A DNA stretch of 31,307 bases from Alkalibacter saccharofermentans DSM 14828 (GCF_900128885.1 NZ_FQTU01000019.1:1-31307); one strand, 5' to 3'. Positions 16,037 to 24,824 are shown, counted from the first letter of the stretch. Notes: generated by a model from the letters alone, not told the origin. Made by a program: numbers and translations.

Positions 16037-16939
16037 TCAAATCAAAGATGTGCTGAAATACCTTTCTATCCTGTCGGGAATTACAGTTGCTATTCGTTTA
16101 TCTTCACCATATTTTTTAGCTACCTGCACTGCTGCCCATACATTTGCTCCGGAAGACGTACCAGCCAGAATTCCCTGCACCTTCGCAAGCTCCCTAGCCA
16201 TTGCCACAGCATCCTCGTCAGACACCTCAATGATGTCGTCTATGAGCCTTACGTCCAATATTTTAGGAACAAACCCGTCTCCGATTCCCTGAATATTGTG
16301 AAGACCAGGTTCATGACCGAGAAGAGCCGAAACATTTTTAGGTTCTACCGCCACTATTTTAACTTGGGGATTTCTTTCCTTAATATAGCGACCAATCCCT
16401 TCCAATGTGCCTCCGCTTCCCAAGCCTGAGACAAAAACATCCACCTTTTTATCCATCTGTCTCCACAATTCAACTGCAGTTGTTCTGTAGTGGGCTAGAG
16501 GATTGTCTGGATTTTCAAATTGTTGCACGACAAAGATATTCGGGTCCATAGCTTTTTGCCTTGCCGTCTCACATACTGCACCGTTTATGTAGTCGCTGGA
16601 CTTGGTCAAAATCAACTCGGCACCGAGAGCTCTGATTATTTTCTTTCTTTCATCGCTCATGTTTTCAGGCATAACTATTACGACCCTGTAGCCTTTTCGA
16701 ACTCCTACAAGGGCGATTCCTATGCCTGTATTACCGGAAGTGCATTCCATGATTGTCATTCCCGGCTTGAGGTCTCCCCTAATTTCGGCCTCTTCTATCA
16801 TGAATTTAGCCACTCGATCCTTGATGCTCCCTCCCGGATTTAAGTATTCCCCTTTTGCAAATATGTTGAAACCAGTCATCTTTTTTAAGCTTATCATCGG
16901 AGTATTGCCGATGATATCCAATATGTTTTCTGTGATCAT
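16037..16939 (-). CDS. cysK: Cysteine synthase (O-acetylserine sulfhydrylase) family
   Basis: The 300-residue PLP enzyme matches the cysteine synthase family throughout. It has IGNTPMISL at the start, the PLP lysine in NPGGSIKDR (Lys40), the substrate loop TSGNTGIG, the phosphate-binding GSGGTLEG, GTSSGAN, and the typical ending PDRIERYFSTSLI. It should make cysteine from O-acetylserine and sulfide in the cytosol; cystathionine beta-synthase or a related activity cannot be excluded by sequence alone. The ribosome site (AAGGGGG) lies about 9 bases before the ATG. No serine acetyltransferase gene is next to it. It may be the first gene of a transcript with the ABC transporter pair. Confidence 0.92.
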   Translation of the reverse strand: MITENILDIIGNTPMISLKKMTGFNIFAKGEYLNPGGSIKDRVAKFMIEEAEIRGDLKPGMTIMECTSGNTGIGIALVGVRKGYRVVIVMPENMSDERKKIIRALGAELILTKSSDYINGAVCETARQKAMDPNIFVVQQFENPDNPLAHYRTTAVELWRQMDKKVDVFVSGLGSGGTLEGIGRYIKERNPQVKIVAVEPKNVSALLGHEPGLHNIQGIGDGFVPKILDVRLIDDIIEVSDEDAVAMARELAKVQGILAGTSSGANVWAAVQVAKKYGEDKRIATVIPDRIERYFSTSLI

Positions 16940-17031
16940 GATCAGGCCCCCTTTTCATAGAGCATAATAATTTATATTTAACTTTCTTATATGAAATTAT
17001 ACCCAAAAAACCACCAATCACTTATGCCGGT

Positions 17032-17166
17032 TTAAAAGCTTTCAATAGCTGCATCAGCCTCAACGATTACCTTGTGTCCTATTTCAACAAGTGCCCTGGC
17101 GCCATTTGGGGTCAATCCAACTCTATTTTCATTTTATTTCACTTCTTTTGGCACACCTATTATCAT
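17032..17166 (-). pseudogene. ald: 5' fragment of an alanine dehydrogenase gene with an internal stop
   Basis: On the minus strand an excellent ribosome site (AAGGAGGGG) is followed by ATG at 17166 and codons for MIIGVPKEVK, then a TAA stop, then NENRVGLTPNGARALVE and IGHKVIVEADAAIES before a second TAA at 17032. This is the well-known N-terminus of alanine dehydrogenase (MIIGVPKEIK.NENRVALTP.G). Only the first 43 or so of about 370 codons remain, and codon 11 is a stop. The rest of the gene is absent: the next gene on this strand is cysK, starting 92 bases after the fragment. Alanine dehydrogenase interconverts alanine and pyruvate; this copy cannot work. The intact ribosome site and well-kept codons suggest that the loss is recent. 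Confidence 0.85.
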
Positions 17167-17322
17167 AATAGACCCCTCCTTAAGACAGCAAAATTTTCTA
17201 TCCCATATCTTCATTGTCCCACCATTTAGACTGCTTCACAAGTTTTTAATTCCGACTGTTTCTGCCCGGTCTTTTCCATCATATACCAATAGATACACAT
17301 GCCGCTGCATATGTTCGCATCG

Positions 17323-17366
17323 AAAAAAACGCGCTATCGACAACTAGTTTTAGCTGCCAACAGCGC
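17323..17366 (-). terminator. Rho-independent terminator of the acyltransferase gene
   Basis: GCGCT (17331-17335) pairs with AGCGC (17362-17366), with further imperfect pairing inside. On the minus strand the stem is followed by a run of seven T. It lies 12 bases beyond the stop of the acyltransferase gene. Between here and the ald fragment (17167-17322) I see no convincing gene. Confidence 0.7.
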
Positions 17367-17378
17367 ATTGAAATATCT

Positions 17379-18422
17379 TTAAGTGAACTTGTTTAACACA
17401 GGCACCCTCTTGATCACTGACACCATCAAATAAGAGGCAATAAAAACAATGCCTGTAAATACCGGCACTCCTAAAAATCCGTTTACGCTTATCATATCAA
17501 AATTTGCTTGTATAATCTCAAGAGGAATCATATGTATTAAGTATATCCCAAATGACGCTTTTGAGACATTGTCTATAATTTTTTTTGCTTTTAGCCTCTG
17601 AGGTTTATACATCGCTACAACCAAAGCAAATAGCGACAAGGTGGCAAACATCGTAAATATGCTTCTATAGGTGTAGATCCAGTCATAGTAACTCTGTTTT
17701 AGTACCGATAGATAGAATGTACCTAGCCACATGACCAATATTGATAAAAAATACGCTGAGAAGCATATAAAATAATTAAATTGACGGATTCCATTATTTT
17801 TAATTCTTCTGTATAGAATATATCCAACTATAAAATACCCAAGATAATACGTCCCTTGGACTATGGGCACATTATAATTTATGGCTGTGGAAATTCCAAG
17901 CAAATCAAAACCCATCCGGAAAACAAGGACTGCTCCCGAAAAAAACATCCATAATTTCACAAACTTATTCTCTAACGTTTTGTCCATGTTCTTTACCAAA
18001 ACCGATGCAAATGGCAACGCTATAAGCAACCCTATAAAGGGGTACATAAACCACAGATGCGGCTTCACCGGTTTAAATATGCTTTCTATAATCGTCGGGA
18101 TAAGTTCCATGTCTTTTCCAAGGTAATTGGTATTCCATAAATAATATATAGAAGTCCAAAATACAAGGGTAAAGACAAACCCCCAAACCTTATTCTTGTT
18201 TTTTTCATGATCGTATCTTTTGCCCAGTGTTAGAGCACCGCTTATCATAAAAAATATCGGGACGGAAGTTCTTGATAGTGCGTTAAAAAATGTTGCTCCC
18301 AAATAAGAAAAACTTTCCACGGTGGAAAGATTTCTACAATAGTAATTTGCAACGTGAATGGCAATTACCATGAACATGGACATGATCCTTAAAATTTCTA
18401 AACTATAGTCTTTTTCTCTCAT
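17379..18422 (-). CDS. Acyltransferase-3 family membrane protein
   Basis: The product (347 residues from the chosen start) has about ten membrane spans and the acyltransferase-3 (OafA/WecH-like) signature: SLEILRIMSMFMVIAIHVANYY near the N-terminus, with the conserved His in the first span, then SVPIFFMISGALTL and HLWFMYPFIGLL. These enzymes move acetyl or other acyl groups onto sugars of surface polymers or onto lipids at the membrane. The ATG at 18422 is preceded by AGAGGA; an upstream ATG at 18437 is also possible with GGGG before it. The acceptor is unknown. It is transcribed alone or with the helicase gene, which ends 50 bases upstream. Confidence 0.88.
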   Translation of the reverse strand: MREKDYSLEILRIMSMFMVIAIHVANYYCRNLSTVESFSYLGATFFNALSRTSVPIFFMISGALTLGKRYDHEKNKNKVWGFVFTLVFWTSIYYLWNTNYLGKDMELIPTIIESIFKPVKPHLWFMYPFIGLLIALPFASVLVKNMDKTLENKFVKLWMFFSGAVLVFRMGFDLLGISTAINYNVPIVQGTYYLGYFIVGYILYRRIKNNGIRQFNYFICFSAYFLSILVMWLGTFYLSVLKQSYYDWIYTYRSIFTMFATLSLFALVVAMYKPQRLKAKKIIDNVSKASFGIYLIHMIPLEIIQANFDMISVNGFLGVPVFTGIVFIASYLMVSVIKRVPVLNKFT

Positions 18423-18487
18423 AATTAATCCTCTCATAAAAACCCCAATGAGAATATTATATTCAGCTTGCCCATTGAGTGCAATTG

Positions 18488-20824
18488 TTATTTATTCCAA
18501 AATTCATCCAAGACTCGGTCTACCTCAGAATAATTTCCAACATAATTTACGCTTCTCCAATGACTGGGAAATAGCCCTTTGTAGTTTCTATGCCCATACC
18601 TTTCGTCTACGAGCATAACGACTCCCTTGTCCTTTTCACACCTTATAACCCTCCCTGCCGCTTGTAGCACCTTGTTCATCCCGGGATATATATAGGCATA
18701 GTCATATCCCTTATTGTTCTTTTTATTAAAGTGATCTTTTATTATATCTTGTTGTACATTAAGCTGAGGCAAACCTACACTGATTATTATCGCGCCGATA
18801 AGCCTGCTGCCAATCAAGTCTATTCCCTCTGAAAATATTCCACCAAGAACACAAAAGGCTACAAGAGATTCTTTTGGATTATCTTTAAAACAATCTAAGA
18901 AAATTTCTCTTTCAGCTTCAGACATAGACGACTCTTGTGATAGGGATTTTAGTTCTGGATATCTGGATCTAAATTCTTTGTATACATCTGCCATATACTT
19001 GTATGAGGGAAAGTAGACCATATAGTTTCCTGTCTTTTTAGACACAACCTTCTCAATGATATCACATATATCTCCTATGCTCTCTTGCCTCCGGTGATAT
19101 TTTGTTGATACTTTATCAGCGGCTATAATACACAGGTTGTCCTCGTCAAAAGGAGATTCCAAAGACATAACCTTATCTTCTTCATCTCCACCCAATAGGT
19201 CTTTAAAGTATCCTAGAGGTGTAAATGTGGCAGAAAACAGTACCGAGGACTTCCCTCTATCGAAAGCTTCTGATAAAAGTCGGTTCGGATTGATACAAAA
19301 CAGCTTTATGACTACATCTCTTCTATCAGTCTGTACAAACGTCACGTATCTCTCATCGTATAAATCACCAACAGATAAAAATCCCAAAACTGAAAAATAG
19401 ACTTTCAAAAATTCTCCTTCTTCCGACAAGCTATTTCTTTCTTTTAACATTTGTTCGCAAATCGCCGCATAATTCTCCATTAATTTTAAGAAGTCATCAG
19501 GCCTATCCCATTGTATCAAATTTCCGTTCTCACACTTTTTGCTAAAATCCAAGAAACTCTTGTTTATATTCTTTAATATTTTATCCAATAGACTGTTTTG
19601 ACCTTTGAACTCCTTTTTTATCCCATATAGTTCAGTTTTTGATATTGAAGCGGAAAACATCTCTCGGGAACGGTCCACCAGATTGTGGGCTTCATCAACT
19701 AGAAATACATAATCACTTTCTCCTCCTGAAAAAAATCTTCTTAAGTATGCTCTCGGATCGAACACGTAATTATAGTCACATATTATGCAATCAGACATCA
19801 AGGAAAGATCCAATGACAGCTCAAAGGGGCATACCATGTGCTTTTGAGCGCATTTCTCAACCACATTTCTAGAGAATTCATCCCACTCCCTCAATGCTTC
19901 CAACACGCAATCATCCACCCTGTCGTAATGTCCTTTGGCATACCTGCAATAATTCGGCTTGCATATGGTTTTTTCCATAAAACAGATTTTTTCTTTGGCC
20001 GTCAGTGTTATAGTCTTAATCTTAAGGCCTTGTGACCTCATTTTTTCGAAAGCTTCTTCTGCTACCTGCCTGGTTATTGTTTTTGCGGTCAAATAAAACA
20101 GTTTTCCCGTTTTTTCTTCGCCCATAGCCTTTATTGAAGGAAAAAGTGTAGATATTGTCTTTCCAATACCTGTCGGCGCTTGAACATAAATCTTTGCATT
20201 TCCTTCGATTGTACGGTATGCAGCCACTGCCAATGCCCTTTGACCTCGTCTGTATGAATCAAATGGAAACTTAAGACCTTTAATTGATTGGTTTCGCATT
20301 TCTTTCCAGTCCAGTGACAGCCTTTCCCACTTGGAGTATCTTTCTACAAGAACTTTTACGAAATTTTCCAGCTCTTCAGCTCCAAATATCTCTGCGAGGG
20401 TCCTTGTTTCTTTGTCTTCTATATTGTGATATGTAAGTTGAATACCTATCTCTGCCATTTTATTTTGTGCACAAAAAATATAGCCATAGCATTTCGCTTG
20501 AGCCCAGTGGGTGAGGTCATGATTTTCAGTTAGTGTTTTAACATTTATACGCGTAGTCTTAATTTCGTCTACAAAGCATATACCTTCTTTAATAAAAATT
20601 CCATCTGCTCGTCCTTCTATGGAATAGATGAGATCTTCATGCTCATATTCTACCGACAGCGCAACCTCGCTTCGGTATGAATCGTTTATTTCCTTATTTT
20701 TCTTTTGCAGATATCTGTGAGCTATGGCCCCTTCCAGCATCCTATCTCGAGAAACGTAACCACCGTCTATATCTCCGCTGCGCATTACCCTTTCCACTAG
20801 CTGCCTTACTGGTAATCTTATCAT
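18488..20824 (-). CDS. PD-(D/E)XK nuclease fused to XPD/DinG-type DNA helicase
   Basis: The 778-residue protein has two parts. Residues about 1-170 form a RecB/Cas4-like nuclease domain with GRADGIF (Asp74) and FVDEIKT (Glu87, Lys89). From about 185 on is an iron-sulfur superfamily 2 helicase: Walker A APTGIGKT (216-223), the cysteine-rich segment expected to bind a 4Fe-4S cluster (Cys281, 288, 293, 306, with Cys332 in VCPFE), DEAH at 377-380, then GIFSEGIDLIGSRL and QAAGRVIRCEKDKG. It should unwind DNA 5' to 3' and may cut it, probably in repair. Such fused proteins are known in Clostridia and are usually annotated as DinG-like or DEAD_2 helicases. The ATG has a ribosome site AGAGGTGG. No obvious defence-system partner genes are nearby. 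Confidence 0.92.
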   Translation of the reverse strand: MIRLPVRQLVERVMRSGDIDGGYVSRDRMLEGAIAHRYLQKKNKEINDSYRSEVALSVEYEHEDLIYSIEGRADGIFIKEGICFVDEIKTTRINVKTLTENHDLTHWAQAKCYGYIFCAQNKMAEIGIQLTYHNIEDKETRTLAEIFGAEELENFVKVLVERYSKWERLSLDWKEMRNQSIKGLKFPFDSYRRGQRALAVAAYRTIEGNAKIYVQAPTGIGKTISTLFPSIKAMGEEKTGKLFYLTAKTITRQVAEEAFEKMRSQGLKIKTITLTAKEKICFMEKTICKPNYCRYAKGHYDRVDDCVLEALREWDEFSRNVVEKCAQKHMVCPFELSLDLSLMSDCIICDYNYVFDPRAYLRRFFSGGESDYVFLVDEAHNLVDRSREMFSASISKTELYGIKKEFKGQNSLLDKILKNINKSFLDFSKKCENGNLIQWDRPDDFLKLMENYAAICEQMLKERNSLSEEGEFLKVYFSVLGFLSVGDLYDERYVTFVQTDRRDVVIKLFCINPNRLLSEAFDRGKSSVLFSATFTPLGYFKDLLGGDEEDKVMSLESPFDEDNLCIIAADKVSTKYHRRQESIGDICDIIEKVVSKKTGNYMVYFPSYKYMADVYKEFRSRYPELKSLSQESSMSEAEREIFLDCFKDNPKESLVAFCVLGGIFSEGIDLIGSRLIGAIIISVGLPQLNVQQDIIKDHFNKKNNKGYDYAYIYPGMNKVLQAAGRVIRCEKDKGVVMLVDERYGHRNYKGLFPSHWRSVNYVGNYSEVDRVLDEFWNK

Positions 20825-20934
20825 TTTCCACCTCTAATATATTCGCAACATACCAATTTTAATTATATTATAAAAAAGTATAATACAACAAATTTCAACT
20901 TGTGTTGAACTTTTGTCTAAAGTATTTTCCCATT

Positions 20935-21477
20935 TCATCTTAGCTCAAATATTCCATAAGTATTTGAAATTGAGTCTTTGAAATAATCCATCCTCGGGGG
21001 ATCAATTGTAAATAATAAGAATACCGTCAGTTGAACAAACAAATAAAATACCCCGACTAAGAATAATATTTTTGAAGGTTTTGTATATGTCATAATCTTA
21101 TACCTTGCCAATTGACCAAAAACACCACCCACTAGAAAGGTAATAACGTGGACAAATAATATTCCGTGTCCAAATAATATTTCATAAACTTCAATCAATC
21201 CAAAAGTCGTAATTTGGAAGACCGCGATACCCACAGCCAGCGAAAACACGTAGTTGTTTACTCTCTGCTTCATCAATATATATTCCAGCGCAGCAACTAT
21301 TACCATCGGACTGTAAGTCATTTTCCAGTGTTCCCATTTGCTTTCATTAACAGGGCTGAAAAATCCCAGCAAAAAAATATCCGTCGATTTGTACAGTTCA
21401 TGAAATATTAGACCCAGAAAAATTATGAGAAACATTCCAAGATATTTCACTTTAATTATGCCAAATCTTGATGTCAT
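20935..21477 (-). CDS. DUF6512-like membrane protein
   Basis: The 180-residue protein has five or six membrane spans. The motif FSPVNESKWEHWK after the first span is what I recall from the DUF6512 family (SPVNESVWEHLK). Later segments are GLIEVYEILFGHGILFVHVITFLVGGVFGQ and a final span ending VFLLFTIDPP. Function is unknown. I chose the ATG at 21477 because GAGAGGGTG lies 7 bases upstream; a TTG 18 bases earlier overlaps this ribosome site. It is transcribed away from the ECF gene and no partner gene is evident. Confidence 0.7.
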   Translation of the reverse strand: MTSRFGIIKVKYLGMFLIIFLGLIFHELYKSTDIFLLGFFSPVNESKWEHWKMTYSPMVIVAALEYILMKQRVNNYVFSLAVGIAVFQITTFGLIEVYEILFGHGILFVHVITFLVGGVFGQLARYKIMTYTKPSKILFLVGVFYLFVQLTVFLLFTIDPPRMDYFKDSISNTYGIFELR

Positions 21478-21609
21478 AGAATCACACCCTCTCAACTAGA
21501 TTATACACCTGGTTCTATATTTAGAATCAAGAGACGAAAAATAAATCGATAAAACATGATATGTCGTTCTCTTCGCATCTGTCCTTGCTCAAAAACTCAA
21601 ATCTGCACA

Positions 21610-21638
21610 TTTACACAATGACACTTCTGTTATATTCT
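21610..21638 (+). promoter_or_regulatory. Promoter of the ECF-aminotransferase pair
   Basis: TTTACA (21610-21615) and TATTCT (21633-21638) are separated by 17 bases and lie 30 bases before the ATG at 21669. Matches to consensus are 5/6 and 4/6. Confidence 0.5.
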
Positions 21639-21668
21639 ATAGCAAACAATACGGAGGTGTTTGAAACA

Positions 21669-22214
21669 ATGAAAGATCAAACGACAATAAACAGCTTTAA
21701 TTCAATCAAAACCAGAGACTTGGTGGAAACCGGTCTGCTAATAGCAATGGTATTCGTTTCAACGATGTTCATAAACATACGTCTTCCAATCTCAATAAAC
21801 GGAGGACTCATACATCTAGGGAATGTGGCACTATTTCTTTCTGCTATGCTTTTCGGTAAAAACAAAGGTGCGATAGCGGGCGCATTCGGTATGGGACTTT
21901 TCGACATACTGTCTGGATGGGCAATATGGGCTCCTTTTACCTTTGTTGTCCGTGGCATCATGGGATACATCATAGGAAGCATATCCCACTCAAAAAACAA
22001 CTCGGCAGACAGCCTTTACCTTAACATTTTGGCTATCATTGCAGGGGGAATATGGATGGTTGCAGGATATTATCTAACAGAGGTTATCCTCTACGGAAAC
22101 CTTATCTCACCTATTACGTCGATTCCGGGAAATATAACCCAGCTTGTATTCGGTAGCGTGGCGCTATTTATTTTGCCTGCATTAAAAAAAATCGTAAATG
22201 CGCACAGCGCATAA
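21669..22214 (+). CDS. ECF transporter substrate-binding (S) component
   Basis: The 181-residue protein has about six membrane spans and the look of an ECF S component of the PF07155/HmpT-like kind: ETGLLIAMVFVSTMFINIRLP, GLIHLGNVALFLSAMLFGKNKGAIAGAFGMGLFDIL and WAPFTFVVRGIMGYIIG. S components bind a vitamin and work with a shared ATPase module (EcfA, EcfA', EcfT) encoded elsewhere. I chose the ATG at 21669, preceded by ACGGAGG; an upstream ATG at 21561 would add 36 residues with no ribosome site. The aminotransferase gene starts 12 bases after its stop. Because that enzyme looks like a vitamin B6-acting aminotransferase, pyridoxine or pyridoxamine is the best guess for the substrate; this is inference. 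Confidence 0.88.
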   Translation: MKDQTTINSFNSIKTRDLVETGLLIAMVFVSTMFINIRLPISINGGLIHLGNVALFLSAMLFGKNKGAIAGAFGMGLFDILSGWAIWAPFTFVVRGIMGYIIGSISHSKNNSADSLYLNILAIIAGGIWMVAGYYLTEVILYGNLISPITSIPGNITQLVFGSVALFILPALKKIVNAHSA

Positions 22215-22226
22215 GGAGGAATAGCT

Positions 22227-23360
22227 TTGAAAAGAAAGCTTGTAATGACACCAGGACCGACAGAGATAAGTGAAGATGTTAAAAACGCATTTCTCGCCCC
22301 TGTTACAAACCCGGATTTAGATTTAGACTTTGTTGAGCACTATTACGGAGTTTGCAATAACTTGAAAAGTATCTTTAATACCCAAAATGATGTTCTTATC
22401 TTAAACGGCGAAGGAATACTTGGACTTGAAGCAAGCTGTGCTTCATTAATCGAGCCTGGTGACAAGGTGCTGTGCATAAATAACGGCATATTCGGCAGAG
22501 GATTCGGAGATTTTGCTAAGCTCTATGGTGCAGACGTAACATATTATGACTGCGACCTTAAAAATCAGATTGCTGTTGAGCAACTATCATATTTTTTAGA
22601 TGAGAATACCGGCTTCAAGCTTGCGACCCTTGTACACTGCGAAACCCCTTCCGGAATAACAAATCCCGTAGATAAACTGTGTCCTCTATTAAAACGCAGA
22701 GGAATTCTCACTATTGTAGATTCCGTATCTGCTTTTGGAGGAGAACCTATCTGGACTGATTTATGGAAGATGGATGTTGTAATAGCCGGATCCCAAAAGT
22801 GCTTATCTGCTTCTCCCGGGTTGACTATTTTAAGCATCAGCCCTGATGCATGGGATGCCATGAAAAATAGAGAAACTCCTATAACAGGCTTTTACTGCAA
22901 TCTACTGATATGGGAAAACTGGTACAAAAAAAAGTCATTCCCCTACACCCAGCCGGAAAGCAACATCCACCAGCTTCACCGAGCTGTACTCAATGTACTT
23001 GAAGAGCCCGGTTTTATAACCCGCCACGAGAATATATCTGTAAAAGTCAGGAAAACTTTTATCGATTGCGACTTTGAGTTATATGCACATTCTGGGTTTT
23101 CAAACACAGTTACCACCATACTGTTGCCAAAGAAGGTATCCTTTGTGAATCTGTTTGATACTATGAAAGACGATTTTGGAATATTGATAGGTGGTGGCTT
23201 TGACTTTCTGGAAAACAAGATATTCAGAATCGGCCATATGGGAGAAAACTGCCATGAAGAAAAGATCTATCTGACCTTAAAAGCTTTAGATGATGCATTT
23301 GAAAAGCTTGGAGTTAGAAAAAACAAAAAGCTCCACAAGGTTTATGCAGAGCTTGATTAA
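22227..23360 (+). CDS. Class V aminotransferase, pyridoxamine-pyruvate aminotransferase-like
   Basis: The 377-residue PLP enzyme begins MKRKLVMTPGPTEISEDV and has the PLP lysine in GSQKCLSASPGL (Lys191), VDSVSAFGG before it and RIGHMG near the C-terminus. General fold family: alanine-glyoxylate/serine-glyoxylate aminotransferases. Several stretches recall pyridoxamine-pyruvate aminotransferase of Mesorhizobium more than the glyoxylate enzymes: LNGEGILGLEA (that enzyme has HGEPVLGLEA), the GIFGRGFGDFAKLY segment, IWENWYKKKSFPYT, and RIGHMG. That comparison is from memory. The reaction would be pyridoxamine plus pyruvate to pyridoxal plus alanine, in the cytosol. Ribosome site AAGGAGG upstream. 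It follows the ECF S component by 12 bases, so uptake and conversion are likely linked. Confidence 0.85.
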   Translation: MKRKLVMTPGPTEISEDVKNAFLAPVTNPDLDLDFVEHYYGVCNNLKSIFNTQNDVLILNGEGILGLEASCASLIEPGDKVLCINNGIFGRGFGDFAKLYGADVTYYDCDLKNQIAVEQLSYFLDENTGFKLATLVHCETPSGITNPVDKLCPLLKRRGILTIVDSVSAFGGEPIWTDLWKMDVVIAGSQKCLSASPGLTILSISPDAWDAMKNRETPITGFYCNLLIWENWYKKKSFPYTQPESNIHQLHRAVLNVLEEPGFITRHENISVKVRKTFIDCDFELYAHSGFSNTVTTILLPKKVSFVNLFDTMKDDFGILIGGGFDFLENKIFRIGHMGENCHEEKIYLTLKALDDAFEKLGVRKNKKLHKVYAELD

Positions 23361-23366
23361 AAAACT

Positions 23367-23401
23367 ATCGGGTATTGTAGGTTTTTCTCTACATGCCCGA
23401 T
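23367..23401. terminator. Hairpin terminator between convergent genes
   Basis: ATCGGGTATTGTAG pairs with CTACATGCCCGAT with one bulged base. T-rich sequence follows on the minus strand, so it mainly serves the lipoprotein gene ending at 23455, and possibly the aminotransferase gene on the plus strand. Confidence 0.7.
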
Positions 23402-23454
23402 ATATTGCTTCCATTTACCTCTTGCTACAATACGGATGGCACCATCCTCAACTG

Positions 23455-24081
23455 CTACTCTTCGTCAGAAAAATCCTCATCCAATTCTTCGCTGACTGAC
23501 ACAAAATTTGATAGTATAACGTCTAGGATTTCTGTATCTAAATTTGTTATGTACCATTTGTCGTCTATCAGAACACAATCTATTCTAATGCTCTTCTCTA
23601 CAAATGTCTCGGTAATTTTTTCCCTTTGATTGTTTAGCTCGCTGATGAAAATTTGATTTGTCTCTTCTTCAGAGTATTCGACCCCCGCAAAAGCACCTGC
23701 AAAAACCTTGGTGAACACCTCGACAATTGTAGCTTTCATAACAGATCCGCCATCTACATATTTGACATCTACATCGACAGTGGCTTTGTCGTCTTCTACA
23801 GTACTTCCACTGATATCATACGTCATTTTTGAAGCATTCTCCTTGAGGTAATCCATAAAAGACGCCTCAAGACTACCTTCTTCTATTTCTTCAAATTCAT
23901 CAAATATCTCTTGATCTTCTATTTCAGATTTCTCCACGAACTCAGCCATCTTAACAATATCTAGTTCCTTAGAGGCCTCTAAAAATCCTTCAACTGTAGT
24001 TTCAGGTTTAGGAGCGTTCGAACAACCTGTAATTAAAATAACAACCACAACTATTAAAAGTAATATGACGTTTTTTTTCAT
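23455..24081 (-). CDS. Lipoprotein, NTF2/DUF5105-like
   Basis: The 208-residue protein has a classic lipoprotein signal with lipobox LITGC (Cys20). It continues NAPKPETTVEGFLEASKELD, a pattern common in extracellular lipoproteins of the DUF4878/DUF5105 kind with an NTF2-like fold. The rest is acidic, with a VKYVDGGS segment, a hydrophobic stretch around VFTKVFAGAFAG and an acidic tail (EELDEDFSDEE). These proteins are placed on the outer face of the membrane; their role is unknown. The start ATG has AGTGGAGAT upstream as ribosome site. It appears to be a single-gene transcript. Confidence 0.82.
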   Translation of the reverse strand: MKKNVILLLIVVVVILITGCSNAPKPETTVEGFLEASKELDIVKMAEFVEKSEIEDQEIFDEFEEIEEGSLEASFMDYLKENASKMTYDISGSTVEDDKATVDVDVKYVDGGSVMKATIVEVFTKVFAGAFAGVEYSEEETNQIFISELNNQREKITETFVEKSIRIDCVLIDDKWYITNLDTEILDVILSNFVSVSEELDEDFSDEE

Positions 24082-24320
24082 CTTTATATCTCCACTCGTC
24101 TTTTAGATTTATCGCTTTAAATAAAACAATATAATTACATTATACTGAAACCACTGTCATTTATGTATGTTATTTTTATTTACATCGCATTATATATACT
24201 TTATAAACCAAATAAATTCAATCAATACCCCCAACGGAATTCTATTTCATATTAACTTTCAGGGTTTAAGTGTTATTACTAATATTGCCCAAAATATTGA
24301 CGAAAAATATTTCGCTGAAA

Positions 24321-24644
24321 TTATACAGATTCCATATCACCTTTTACCTTTTCATATATATGCATAACTGCCATAACCGGGTGATAAAAGATCATCCTCG
24401 GTCCGCTGTGTCTCATTACTCTCTTGATTTTCTCTCTCATAGCCGGCTTATAGCAGTGAGTTTTGCATTTGCTGCAGGCTGGCTTGTTATTTCCATAAGT
24501 GCACTTTCTAAGCTTGCTTACAGCATAGGCTTCAAGCTCATCGCATTCATCGCATAGATGAATTTGGCCATGATTTTTCTTGCAGTACATCCGAATCATT
24601 ACCACCACAGTTTCTTCTTCTCTTTTAATTCTAGATTTATTCAT
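24321..24644 (-). CDS. ygbA: YgbA-family (nitrous oxide-stimulated promoter) protein
   Basis: The 107-residue protein matches the YgbA_NO family: RIKREEETVVVMIRMYC near the start, the paired cysteine motifs LCDECDEL and CSKCKTHCYKPAMREKI, and VMRHSGPRMIFYHPV at the end. Seven or so Cys residues suggest a bound metal or cluster. In enterobacteria ygbA is induced by nitric oxide through NsrR and helps recovery from NO stress; I see no NsrR-like site here. It is encoded divergently from the ZIP transporter gene. The 240 bases between its stop and the lipoprotein start at 24081 are AT-rich with no gene I can support. Confidence 0.87.
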   Translation of the reverse strand: MNKSRIKREEETVVVMIRMYCKKNHGQIHLCDECDELEAYAVSKLRKCTYGNNKPACSKCKTHCYKPAMREKIKRVMRHSGPRMIFYHPVMAVMHIYEKVKGDMESV

Positions 24645-24772
24645 GGTTGCACCTCTTACGCATTTAATCTAGAGTTTTTACCCGATTGGAGTCTTCTAAA
24701 ACAAAAACAAACTTCACTAACGTTTGGAAAATGTCATTTTTAATACCAAATATGTTTAAAACCCTTGCTCCC

Positions 24773-24801
24773 TTGATATAAATACATTAAAGTATTATTA
24801 A
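24773..24801 (+). promoter_or_regulatory. Promoter of the ZIP transporter gene
   Basis: TTGATA (24773-24778) and TATTAA (24796-24801) are separated by 17 bases, and a strong ribosome site (GAAGGAGG) follows before the ATG at 24825. The spacing between the -10 box and the ATG is only 23 bases. Confidence 0.4.
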
Positions 24802-24824
24802 TTACATCATTTGAAGGAGGCAAC

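Noticed and set aside
17134..17136. In-frame stop in the ald fragment as a recoded codon
   Set aside because: The codon is TAA, not TGA, and the gene is truncated anyway.
17213..17322. Short minus-strand frame beginning MQRHVYLLVYDGKD between the ald fragment and the acyltransferase terminator
   Set aside because: Only 24 codons, no ribosome site, no known match; may be a remnant but cannot be supported.
24167..24557. Plus-strand frames covering the end of ygbA and the gap before it
   Set aside because: They overlap the well-supported YgbA gene on the other strand and lack ribosome sites.
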